Shown: positions 7,495 through 14,787 of the stretch, in pieces
Layout: every line of letters starts with the position of its first letter
Numbering within the stretch: the stretch's first letter is position 1
Origin: DASUNQ01 sp036277075
GTDB lineage: Bacteria; Acidobacteriota; Thermoanaerobaculia; Multivoradales; UBA5704
DNA length: 29,238 nucleotides
Direction: 5' to 3'
Assembly (NCBI GenBank): GCA_036277075.1
Contig: DASUNQ010000325.1
Location: 1 to 29,238 of the forward strand
Position numbers and translations under genes: made by a program
The notes under the pieces: generated by a model
What the model was told of the DNA's origin: nothing
Databases searched by the model: none
What the model saw: only the letters and a program-made list of their open reading frames with translations

Positions 7495-7576
7495 AAGGCG
7501 CGAAAGCTTTCGCGCCGGGCTCCGATCAATCCTGGGAGTGCCGTCCGTCGCCCGCCCAGGGCGACGGGCTCCCAGG
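7495..7576 (+). repeat. structured repeat, copy 1 (palindrome plus hairpin)
   Basis: The element begins with AA and the perfect palindrome GGCGCGAAAGCTTTCGCGCC (7497-7516). A spacer ending in GATCAATC follows, then a two-part hairpin. Its outer stem CCTGGGAG (7531-7538) pairs with CTCCCAGG (7569-7576). Its inner stem CCGTCGCCC (7545-7553) pairs with GGGCGACGG (7559-7567) around a 5-base loop. The first 36 or so bases match the copy at 19759 exactly, and the stems differ by compensatory changes. It is in the same orientation as copy 2 and lies just upstream of a minus-strand gene, as copy 2 does. Confidence 0.7.
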
Positions 7577-7585
7577 CGAGAAGGG

Positions 7586-7615
7586 CCGGGGCGGAGGAGG
7601 GAGACTCCGCCCCGG
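7586..7615. other. 11-bp stem hairpin in the gene-free stretch
   Basis: CCGGGGCGGAG (7586-7596) pairs perfectly with CTCCGCCCCGG (7605-7615) around an 8-base loop. It sits 9 bases after repeat copy 1, which together gives two strong consecutive hairpins. No U tract follows, so a simple terminator is not clear. Copy 2 of the repeat has no matching second hairpin. Confidence 0.45.
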
Positions 7616-7852
7616 TTGTGGAGGAGGGGGTCTTGGCGGGACCTCGGCCTCGCGGCCGCGAGGGCGGGGACTCACGCCGGCCCGTCCTCTCGCCGACGGG
7701 TGATTCCATGAAGTGTGCCAGGGGTCGGCGCTGGACGTAAGTCGTTGTCGGTGCAGGTGTTGGAATTTCAGCCGAGGAGCGACCGCAGCGTGCCGGCGAG
7801 GCCGCGCGTCACCGGCCGGGGACGCGCCTGTGGCCTGCGCCGGTCGGCGCGT
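7616..7852. other. gene-free stretch
   Basis: No reading frame with a start signal or recognisable product is visible here. It contains the 16-bp perfect palindrome CCTCGCGGCCGCGAGG at 7648-7663, which could be a protein-binding site or chance in such GC-rich DNA. The right end holds the trailer of the hydrolase/OsmC gene. I see no tRNA or known riboswitch. Confidence 0.5.
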
Positions 7853-8809
<957 letters not shown>

Positions 8810-8815
8810 CACGCG

Positions 8816-8825
8816 TAGGATTATG
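8816..8825. promoter_or_regulatory. overlapping divergent -10-like boxes
   Basis: The plus-strand box TAGGAT (8816-8821) lies 10 bases before the ATPase ATG at 8832. The minus-strand box CATAAT (8825-8820) lies 10 bases before the ATG at 8809. The two genes are only 22 bases apart, so their transcription must start from shared DNA. Confidence 0.4.
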
Positions 8826-8831
8826 CCGCCC

Positions 8832-9620
8832 ATGGACCCCGGCGAGATCACGCTCGAGGCGGTGGGGGTGCGCAAGGACTACCCCGACGGCACGGCCGCG
8901 CTCGCGGACGTGGACCTCGCGGTCCGCCGCGGCGAGACGGTGGCGCTGGTCGGCGAGAGCGGCAGCGGCAAGACCACGCTCCTCCGCCTCTTCAACCGCA
9001 TGGTCGAGCCCTCGGCCGGCGCGGTGCGGGTCGAGGGGCGGCCGGTCGCGTCGCTCGACCCGATCGCCCTGCGCCGCCGCACCGGCTACGTGCCGCAAGA
9101 GGGTGGGCTCCTGCCGCACTGGACGGTGGCGCGCAACGTCGAGCTGGTGCCGCGGCTCCTCGGCTGGGACGAGGCGCGCCGCCGCGCCCGCACGCGCGAG
9201 GCGCTGGCGCTCGTCGGGCTCGACCCCGAGCGCCACGGCGCGCGCTACCCGCTCGAGCTCTCGGGAGGGCAGCGCCAGCGCGCCGCCTTCGCCCGCGCCC
9301 TCGCCGGCGACCCGCCGGCGCTGCTGCTCGACGAGCCCTTCGGCGCGCTCGACCCGCTGACGCGGCTGGAGCTGCAGCGGCAGTTCCTGGAGCTGAAATC
9401 CCAGGTGGGGAAGACGATGCTGCTGGTGACGCACGACCTCGCGGAGGCCTTTCGCCTGGCGGACCGAGTCGGAGTGATGCGCGAGGGGCGGGTCCTCCAG
9501 CTCGCGGCGCCGGCGGAGCTCGCGGCGCGCCCCGCCGATCCCTACGTGCGGGAGCTGCTGGCGCTGATCGAGGCACCCCCGGCGGCGGCCCCGTCGCGGC
9601 GCGCGGTGAAAGCCTCGTGA
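8832..9620 (+). CDS. ABC transporter ATPase, OpuCA/EgtV type
   Basis: A 262-residue ATPase with Walker A GESGSGKTT (41-49), Q-loop VPQEGG, signature LSGGQRQR, Walker B LLLDEPFGALDP and switch VTHD. It is similar to quaternary-amine importers (OpuCA, OsmV, EgtV) but has no C-terminal CBS domains. It energises uptake through the permease encoded next. The stop overlaps the GTG of the permease fusion (GTGA). The ATG at 8832 is preferred over 8823 because of the TAGGAT box 10 bases upstream. The type of transporter is firm; the substrate is not shown by this subunit. Confidence 0.88.
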   Translation: MDPGEITLEAVGVRKDYPDGTAALADVDLAVRRGETVALVGESGSGKTTLLRLFNRMVEPSAGAVRVEGRPVASLDPIALRRRTGYVPQEGGLLPHWTVARNVELVPRLLGWDEARRRARTREALALVGLDPERHGARYPLELSGGQRQRAAFARALAGDPPALLLDEPFGALDPLTRLELQRQFLELKSQVGKTMLLVTHDLAEAFRLADRVGVMREGRVLQLAAPAELAARPADPYVRELLALIEAPPAAAPSRRAVKAS

Positions 9621-11185
9621 GCGCCCGGAGCCTCGCCGCTGCCAAGGTTCTCGCAGGCCTCGCCGTCTTCCTCCTTCCCACCCAGCTCTCCGCCGCCTCC
9701 ACCGGCCGCGTCGTCGTCGGCTCGAAGAACTTCGAGGAGAGCCGCCTTCTGGCCGAGATGTTCGCGCAGCTCCTCGAGGCCCGCACCGGCCTCGCCGTCG
9801 AGCGCCGGCTCGGCCTCGCCGGCACGCAGGTCTGCTTCGAGGCGCTCAAGAGCGGCGCGATCGACCTCTACCCCGAATACACCGGCACCGGCCTTGTCAC
9901 CCTCCTCGGCGAGAAGCCGCGCGGCGGGCCGGCCGAGACCCTGGCGCGCGTGCGTCGCGCCTTCGCCGAGCGCTGGGACCTCGTCTGGCTGCCGGGCCTC
10001 GGCTTCGAGAACGCTTTCGAGGTGGCGGTGCGCGGCGACGTGGCGCGCGCCCACCGGCTGCGCACGATCTCCGACCTGGCGCGCGTGGCGCCCGGCCTCG
10101 CCGCCGCCTTCGGCTACGAGTTCGTCGAGCGCGAGGACGGCCTTCCCGGCCTGGCGCGCCTCTACGGCCTGCGCTTCGCCGCGGTGCGCCCGCTGCAGCA
10201 CGCCCTGAAGTACGGCGCCGCGGCCGCCGGGGAGGTCGAGGCGCTGGACGTCTACACCACCGACGGCCGCCTCGCGGTGCAGGACCTCGTCGTGTTGGAG
10301 GACGACCGCGGCCTCTTCCCACCCTACGAGGCGGCGCCGCTGGCGCGCGGCGCGACCTTGCGCCGCCACCCGGAGATCGCCGCCGCCCTGGCGCTCCTCT
10401 CCGGCGTCCTCGACGAGACGCGGATGCGCCGCCTCAACTTCCGGCTCCAGGAGGGCAAGGAGACCGAGGAGGCGGTGGCGCGCGACGCCCTGCGCGCGCT
10501 CGGGCTGCTCGGCGAGCGCGCGCCGGCAGCGCGGGCGGCGGCGCCGGGCGCCCCCGGTCTCCTCGGCTACCTCTGGAGCGAGCGGGGTTCCATCGCGCGC
10601 CGCACCGGCGAGCATCTGACGCTCTCGGCCGTGGCGCTCCTGCTCGGGGTCGCCGCGGCGGTGCCGCTGGGCCTCGCGCTCGAGCGCCGGCGGCGGCTCG
10701 CCGAGCCGCTGATCCGCGTCCTCGGCATGACCCAGACCGTCCCCTCACTCGCCCTCCTCGCCTTCATGATCCCGCTCCTCGGCGTCGGCGCGCTGCCGGC
10801 GATCGTCGCGCTCTGGGTCTACTCGCTCTTCCCCATCGTGCGCAACACCTTCACCGGCGTGCGCGACGCCGACCCGCGCGCCGTCGAGGCCGCCACCGCG
10901 CTCGGGATGACGCCTGGCCAGGTGCTGCGCCAGGTGCGGCTGCCGCTCGCCGCGCCGGTGCTGCTGGCCGGCGTGCGCACCGCGGCGGTCCTCACCGTCG
11001 GCACCGCGACCCTCGCCGCCTTCATCGGCGCCGGCGGGCTCGGCGAGCCGATCGTCACCGGCCTCCAGCTCGCGAGCACCCCGCGCATCCTCTCGGGGGC
11101 GATCCCGGCGGCGCTCCTGGCGCTCGTCGTGGACGGCGCGCTCGGTCTCGTCGAGCGCGGGGTGCGGCCGCGGGGGCTGGCGTGA
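9617..11185 (+). CDS. substrate-binding protein / permease fusion of a betaine-type ABC importer (EgtU/OpuC-like)
   Basis: A 522-residue fusion. Residues 1-27 are a signal peptide. Residues about 30-305 are an OpuBC/OsmF-type binding domain (GSKNFEESRLLAEMF..., IDLYPEYTGTGL). A linker follows, then a BPD_transp_1 permease domain (about 330-520) with roughly five or six membrane segments and the EAA loop EAATALGMTPGQVLRQVRLP from residue 424. Such proteins import trimethylammonium compounds (choline, glycine betaine, ergothioneine). In the usual fusions (OpuFB, EgtU) the permease comes first; here the binding domain is N-terminal. The gene overlaps both neighbours by 4 bases (GTGA), which ties it to the ATPase and egtD. 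Confidence 0.87.
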   Translation: MSARSLAAAKVLAGLAVFLLPTQLSAASTGRVVVGSKNFEESRLLAEMFAQLLEARTGLAVERRLGLAGTQVCFEALKSGAIDLYPEYTGTGLVTLLGEKPRGGPAETLARVRRAFAERWDLVWLPGLGFENAFEVAVRGDVARAHRLRTISDLARVAPGLAAAFGYEFVEREDGLPGLARLYGLRFAAVRPLQHALKYGAAAAGEVEALDVYTTDGRLAVQDLVVLEDDRGLFPPYEAAPLARGATLRRHPEIAAALALLSGVLDETRMRRLNFRLQEGKETEEAVARDALRALGLLGERAPAARAAAPGAPGLLGYLWSERGSIARRTGEHLTLSAVALLLGVAAAVPLGLALERRRRLAEPLIRVLGMTQTVPSLALLAFMIPLLGVGALPAIVALWVYSLFPIVRNTFTGVRDADPRAVEAATALGMTPGQVLRQVRLPLAAPVLLAGVRTAAVLTVGTATLAAFIGAGGLGEPIVTGLQLASTPRILSGAIPAALLALVVDGALGLVERGVRPRGLA

Positions 11186-12171
11186 GCACGGCAGCCGGCG
11201 AGTCGCCGAGCATCACGATCGAGGACCGCAGCGGCGAGCGGGGCCGGCAGCGCGACCTCGAGGACCTCCGCCGCGGCCTCGCGCAGCGCCCGCTCTCGAT
11301 CTCCAGCCGCTTCTTCTACGACGACCGCGGCTCGGCGCTCTTCGAGCGGATCACGACGCTGCCCGAGTACTACCAGACGCGCACCGAGGCGGCGCTCCTC
11401 GAGCGGATCGGGCCGGAGGTGGCCGAGCGCACCCGGGCGCGTACGCTCGTCGAGCTGGGCTCGGGGGCGGCGACCAAGACGCGGCACCTCCTGGGGCCGC
11501 TGCGCGCCGCCGGCACGCTCGAGCTCTACGTGCCGTTCGACGTCGCCGAGGGCACGCTGCGCCGGGTGGCGGAGGAGCTGGTCGGGGCCTACCCGGGGCT
11601 CGCGGTGCACGGCGTGGTCGGCGACTTCCTGGGGCGGCTGGCGCCGCTGCCGGGCAAGGAGCCGCGGCTGGTCATCTTCCTGGGCGGCACGATCGGCAAC
11701 CTCCTGCCCGAGGAGCGGGCGGCGTTCCTCGCCCGGCTGGCGGCGGCGATGGCGCCGGGGGACCACTTCCTCCTCGGCGTGGATCTGGTGAAGCCGCTGG
11801 CGCGGGTCGAGGCCGCCTACAACGACGCCCAGGGGGTGACGGCCGAGTTCAACCGCAACATCCTGCGCGTGGTCAACGACCTCACCGGCGGCGACTTCAC
11901 GCCTGAGGCCTTCCGCCACCGCGCCTTCTACGACCCGGAGCACGACTGGATCGAGGCGCGGCTCGTGGCGCGAGGGCCGCAGGCGGTGCGCCTGCCGGCG
12001 CTGGACCTGGAGCTCGAGATCGCCGACGGCGAGGAGATCCACACCGAGATCAGCGCCAAGTTTGACCGCCCGCGGACGGAGGCGATGCTCGCGGCGGCGG
12101 GTCTCGAGCCGCTCGCCTGGTGGACCGATCCGGAGGAGCTCTTTGGCTTGGCGCTGGCGCGGAAGTCCTGA
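11182..12171 (+). CDS. egtD: L-histidine N-alpha-methyltransferase
   Basis: A 329-residue methyltransferase matching the EgtD family (about 320 residues), which trimethylates histidine to hercynine, the first step of ergothioneine synthesis. Visible motifs: YYQTRTEAALL, the SAM loop ELGSGAATKTRHLL, PFDVAEGTL, FLGGTIGNLLPEE, AYNDAQGVTAEFN and the C-terminal HTEISAKF segment, whose Glu and Ser contact the substrate in characterised EgtD. No egtB (sulfoxide synthase) or egtE is in the window, so the product here may be hercynine itself, or the rest of the pathway lies elsewhere. The GTG start overlaps the permease stop by 4 bases, suggesting co-translation with a betaine-type importer. Confidence 0.92.
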   Translation: MSTAAGESPSITIEDRSGERGRQRDLEDLRRGLAQRPLSISSRFFYDDRGSALFERITTLPEYYQTRTEAALLERIGPEVAERTRARTLVELGSGAATKTRHLLGPLRAAGTLELYVPFDVAEGTLRRVAEELVGAYPGLAVHGVVGDFLGRLAPLPGKEPRLVIFLGGTIGNLLPEERAAFLARLAAAMAPGDHFLLGVDLVKPLARVEAAYNDAQGVTAEFNRNILRVVNDLTGGDFTPEAFRHRAFYDPEHDWIEARLVARGPQAVRLPALDLELEIADGEEIHTEISAKFDRPRTEAMLAAAGLEPLAWWTDPEELFGLALARKS

Positions 12172-12202
12172 GAGACCCGCGGCGGGGTCGTCGTCGAGCT
12201 GC

Positions 12203-12454
12203 AAAGATGTTTCCGCCGTCCTGGAGGAAACATCCTCTGAGACCGAGGAAACATCCTCCGGTACAGAGGAAACATCCTCCAGAGGAGAGGAAACATCCTC
12301 TCAGCTCGAGGAAACATCCTCCGGTCGCGAGGATAGATCCTCCGGGCTAGAGGATCTTTCCTCCGGACCGAAAGAAACAACCTTCGGTCCGAAAGATGTA
12401 TCTTCGGTCCGATAAGATGTTTCCTCCGGCGTGGATACAACATCTTTTTGCCCG
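12203..12454. repeat. 12-unit tandem array, exact 21-bp period, dyad-symmetric cores
   Basis: Units start at 12203, 12224, 12245, 12266, 12287, 12308, 12329, 12350, 12371, 12392, 12413 and 12434 with no insertion or deletion. Units 2-6 share the 14-base core GAGGAAACATCCTC (GAGGA and TCCTC pair around AACA) and differ in the 7-base spacer. Outer units diverge, but several stay self-complementary, for example GAGGATAGATCCTC and AAGATGTATCTT. GGACCGAA (12364-12371) also pairs with TTCGGTCC (12383-12390). Units 1 and 11 carry the core in reverse (AGATGTTTCC). The array is much more AT-rich than its surroundings. The period equals two helical turns or seven codons. It starts 31 bases after egtD and is not a CRISPR. 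Confidence 0.85.
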
Positions 12455-12571
12455 CCGAATGCTGGGCTCGCAGCCCTAAGCTGCCCACGTCCAGAAACTT
12501 ACCTGCCATGACCAGCATCGCGGACTCTCGCCCGCCGCCGGCCTTGCGACGACTGCCTCTACGCCCCATCC

Positions 12572-12802
12572 ATGTCCGTGCCGCCGCCGGTGGCCCTGGA
12601 GCTGCAAATGGGCGGCGGCCAGACCGCCGACCTCCTCCCCGCCGGCGGCGACACCTTCGTCGTCCGCTGGCGCGACCCCTGCTACCGCGAGACGCGGCTC
12701 ACGCGGATGACCTTCGAGGTGGCCCCCGACGGTACCGCCGCGCGCCTGGCGATAGACATCGGCAGGGACGCGGTGCGAGCGGTAAAGAAAGTTAGCTCCT
12801 GA
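12572..12802 (+). pseudogene. probable remnant of a DUF3471 domain (serine-hydrolase C-terminus)
   Basis: A 76-residue frame whose middle (DTFVVRWRDPCYRETRLTRMTFEVAPDGTAARLAIDIG) looks like the DUF3471 domain found at the C-terminus of class C beta-lactamase-like serine hydrolases. No hydrolase domain, signal peptide or Shine-Dalgarno sequence precedes it. The frame is open only back to about 12512. It overlaps the end of vapC by 11 bases. It is best read as the decayed tail of a gene, perhaps broken by whatever formed the repeat array. A genuine small protein is possible but less likely. Confidence 0.45.
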
Positions 12803-13193
12803 GGGTTTCGAGCAGGCAGACTTCGCGGAGGCGCTCGAAGTCTTCGTCGTCGTGGAGCAGGACGGCCTCCTCCTCGAGAACGAGCTGCGCGATGAAGCAG
12901 TCGGCGGAGCTGCGGATGGTGATGCCGCGTCGCCGGCAGTCGTAGTACAGGCGGGCGGCGGCGATGTGCGTCGCCGCGGCGTCGCGCGGCGAGAGGAGCG
13001 TGCGGGAGGTGAGTGTCTCCAGCAGCTCGTTCCAGTCCTTCTCGTCCCTCGCGCCTTGCAGCACCTCCTGGCAGCAGATGGCGGGGATCGCGAGAGGCAG
13101 CTCGTCGACCTCGATCGCGCGCAGCCGCCGGACCGCCGCCGTGTCCCGCCGCCGCAGGAGGTCGATGAGGACCGAAGTATCAGCGACGATCAT
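12792..13193 (-). CDS. vapC: VapC-type PIN-domain ribonuclease toxin
   Basis: A 133-residue PIN domain with the acidic metal-binding set Asp5 (VADTSVLIDLL), Glu43 (CCQEVLQG), Asp98 (SSADCFIAQL) and the HDDEDF acids at 115-118. It is predicted to cleave specific RNAs, commonly tRNA, when freed from its antitoxin. The ATG overlaps the antitoxin stop in the order ATGA, the normal vapBC arrangement with translational coupling. All catalytic residues are present, so it is likely functional. Confidence 0.9.
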   Translation of the reverse strand: MIVADTSVLIDLLRRRDTAAVRRLRAIEVDELPLAIPAICCQEVLQGARDEKDWNELLETLTSRTLLSPRDAAATHIAAARLYYDCRRRGITIRSSADCFIAQLVLEEEAVLLHDDEDFERLREVCLLETLRS

Positions 13194-13390
13194 CGCCCCG
13201 CGCGGAGCTTCTTGTAGTCGTACTCCGGGTCCAGCTCCACCCTGCCGACGAGGTCCAGGAGGCTCTTGCGGCGCTTGCTCTCGACGAAATGCCGCAACGC
13301 TTCGTGGACCAAGTCCTTCTTGGTCTTGATGCCGCTCAGTCGGGCCGCCTCGGCGACCAGCTCGTCGTCCAGGACGATGTTCGTACGCAT
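13190..13390 (-). CDS. vapB: VapB-type ribbon-helix-helix antitoxin
   Basis: A 66-residue protein with an N-terminal ribbon-helix-helix (MRTNIVLDDELVAEAARLSG) and an acidic/basic C-terminal tail (ELDPEYDYKKLRAGR) that should bind the VapC toxin. It probably represses its own promoter. The ATG at 13390 is chosen because GGAGGAGG precedes it and the family starts with this MRTNIxxD strand. An upstream in-frame ATG at 13441 would add 17 atypical residues across the promoter. Confidence 0.88.
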   Translation of the reverse strand: MRTNIVLDDELVAEAARLSGIKTKKDLVHEALRHFVESKRRKSLLDLVGRVELDPEYDYKKLRAGR

Positions 13391-13411
13391 CGCACCGCCC
13401 TCCTCCCCACG

Positions 13412-13432
13412 ATCATACACCTGCCCATACAC
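13412..13432 (-). promoter_or_regulatory. vapBC promoter with direct-repeat operator candidate
   Basis: On the minus strand TATGAT (13417-13412) lies 21 bases before the vapB ATG. Two CATACAC repeats on the plus strand (13414-13420 and 13426-13432) are 12 bases apart and overlap this box. This fits a site where the VapB dimer or VapBC complex could autorepress. No convincing -35 was found. Confidence 0.4.
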
Positions 13433-13437
13433 ATACT

Positions 13438-14064
13438 TCATCTCCGGTCGCCGAACGTCTCCCGCCAGCCGCGGGTCCTTTTGAGGAGCGCCAGGGCCCG
13501 CCGCAAGCGCTTCTGGTTCTCGGGGTGGTTGAGCCAGGTGCTACGGCCTGAGGGGTGCGGGAGGGGGACGACCTCGATGGCGCGGCCGTCGCGCTCGGCG
13601 GTGAAGACCTGGCCGACGCGCTCGGCGAGGGGGGAGGGGGGGAGGAAGCGGGAGATCCCGAGCTGGCCGAGGGCGATGATCGTCAGCGGGCGCAGGAGGC
13701 GTAGCTCGGCTTCGAGCCAGGGCGCGCAGTTGGCGACCTCCTGCGGCGAGGGCACGCGGTCGCCCCCTTGCGGCGCGCGGCCGGGGAAGCAGCGGATCGC
13801 GGCGGCGATCCAGATCCGCGCCCGGGCCTCCTCCTCGGGCACCCCCAGCTCGGCGAACCAGGAGAAGAGGCGCGCGCCGGCGGTGTGGGCGAAGAGGCGC
13901 TCGCGGTCGGCCTCGCGCGGGCCGGGCGCCTGGCCGACGACCATGACCTTGGGCCGGCCGAGAGGCAGCGCCGCGACCGGCGGCGGCACCACCGTCGGGC
14001 AGCGACGGCAGCGGACCAGCGCCTCGACATGAGCCGCGAGCCGCCGGTCGACCGCGCGCGCCAC
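13438..14064 (-). CDS. uracil-DNA glycosylase, family 4-like (Fe-S type)
   Basis: A 208-residue protein of the COG1573 uracil-DNA glycosylase group, which removes uracil from DNA to begin base excision repair. Motif 1 reads VGQAPGPREA, and the C-terminal motif is PLPHPSGRSTW with the catalytic HPS. Cys19 and Cys22 in CRRC plus two later cysteines (in IRCFPG and ANCAPW) can hold a 4Fe-4S cluster. Gln in GQAPG instead of the GEAPG of typical family 4 enzymes is a subfamily variation, so substrate range is uncertain. The GTG start lies 4 bases from the upstream gene stop. Confidence 0.85.
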   Translation of the reverse strand: MARAVDRRLAAHVEALVRCRRCPTVVPPPVAALPLGRPKVMVVGQAPGPREADRERLFAHTAGARLFSWFAELGVPEEEARARIWIAAAIRCFPGRAPQGGDRVPSPQEVANCAPWLEAELRLLRPLTIIALGQLGISRFLPPSPLAERVGQVFTAERDGRAIEVVPLPHPSGRSTWLNHPENQKRLRRALALLKRTRGWRETFGDRR

Positions 14065-14068
14065 GGCG

Positions 14069-14341
14069 CTACGCGGCCGGGGGCGCGGGGGGCGGAGCGG
14101 GCGGCGGCGGCAGCACCTCGACCGCCGGCTCCCACCAGTCCTCCCCCGCCTCGAAGCGCTCCCCCTCGTGCGGACACGGAGAGGCGATGTGGTCGCGGCC
14201 GTAGAGCGGCCGGCCGGTGTGGCGGGCGCTCTGCTCGGAGTAGATCGTGCCGCAGACCAGGCAGAAGCGGCCGACGACCCGCCCCCGCCGCTCCTCCGGC
14301 ACCTGGCCGAGCGGCGCGGCCTGCGGGTGGCGGTAGACCAT
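14069..14341 (-). CDS. small zinc-ribbon-like protein, unknown function
   Basis: A 90-residue protein that I do not recognise. A CxxC pair (Cys27, Cys30) and later Cys56-Pro-His58 could bind one zinc ion. The stretch FCLVCGTIYSEQSARHTGRPLYGRDH looks like a mini zinc ribbon. The C-terminal 15 residues are nearly all Pro and Ala. It sits 10 bases after ndk and 4 bases before the glycosylase gene, so it is part of the same transcription unit. A TAGGCT box 7 bases before the ATG overlaps the ndk stop codon and may be coincidence. Confidence 0.6.
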   Translation of the reverse strand: MVYRHPQAAPLGQVPEERRGRVVGRFCLVCGTIYSEQSARHTGRPLYGRDHIASPCPHEGERFEAGEDWWEPAVEVLPPPPAPPPAPPAA

Positions 14342-14351
14342 CGACTTCAGC

Positions 14352-14774
14352 CTACCGCGCGGCGAGCAGCTCGGCCCGCGAGAAGAAGAAGGCGATCTCG
14401 CGTGCCGCGTTCTCCGGCGAGTCGCTGCCGTGGATGGCGTTGCGCTCGATCGAGGTGCCGTAGAGGGCCCGCACCGTGCCCGGCGCCGCCTTGGCGACGT
14501 CGGTCGCGCCCATCGCCTCGCGCAGCCGCACCACCGCGTCCTCCCCTTCGAGGACGACCGGCACCACCGGCCCGCCGGTCATGAACGCCACCAGGCTGCC
14601 GTAGAAGGGCCGCTCGGCGTGGACCTCGTAAAAGGCGCGCGCCTGGTCAGTTGTGAGCCGCACCATCTTGAGGGCGCGGACCGTGAACCCCTGCGCCTCG
14701 AGGTGGGCGAGGATCTTGCCGGCATGGCCGGCGGCCACGCTGTCGGGCTTCAGGATCGCGAGCGTCTGCTCCAT
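14352..14774 (-). CDS. ndk: nucleoside diphosphate kinase
   Basis: A 140-residue enzyme that moves the gamma-phosphate of ATP to nucleoside diphosphates, balancing NTP and dNTP pools. The family start MEQTLAILKPDSV and the active-site motif RNAIHGSDS with phospho-His115 are intact. The ATG follows a GGAGAG Shine-Dalgarno at proper distance; a longer in-frame extension upstream does not resemble the family. The gene is preceded by the S51-like gene with 13 bases between them. Being downstream of sucCD is apt, since Ndk can use the nucleotide triphosphate made by succinyl-CoA synthetase. Confidence 0.96.
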   Translation of the reverse strand: MEQTLAILKPDSVAAGHAGKILAHLEAQGFTVRALKMVRLTTDQARAFYEVHAERPFYGSLVAFMTGGPVVPVVLEGEDAVVRLREAMGATDVAKAAPGTVRALYGTSIERNAIHGSDSPENAAREIAFFFSRAELLAAR

Positions 14775-14787
14775 CGTCTCTCCTTGG

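Noticed and set aside
7708..7740. A 10-codon frame beginning ATG AAG TGT in the gene-free stretch
   Set aside because: It is too short and without a ribosome binding site to support a peptide call.
12062..12415. A plus-strand frame across the repeats encoding EETSS-type heptapeptides
   Set aside because: It starts inside egtD in another frame with no ribosome binding site. Dyads are kept in units whose codons change, so DNA structure seems the better explanation, though a coding origin is not excluded.
12203..12454. CRISPR array
   Set aside because: Units are 21 bp with only 7-base variable parts, far below CRISPR spacer length, and no cas genes are near.
11928..12569. A minus-strand frame across the repeats encoding RRMFP-type heptapeptides
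   Set aside because: It ends deep inside egtD antisense, has no start signal and its outer parts look random.
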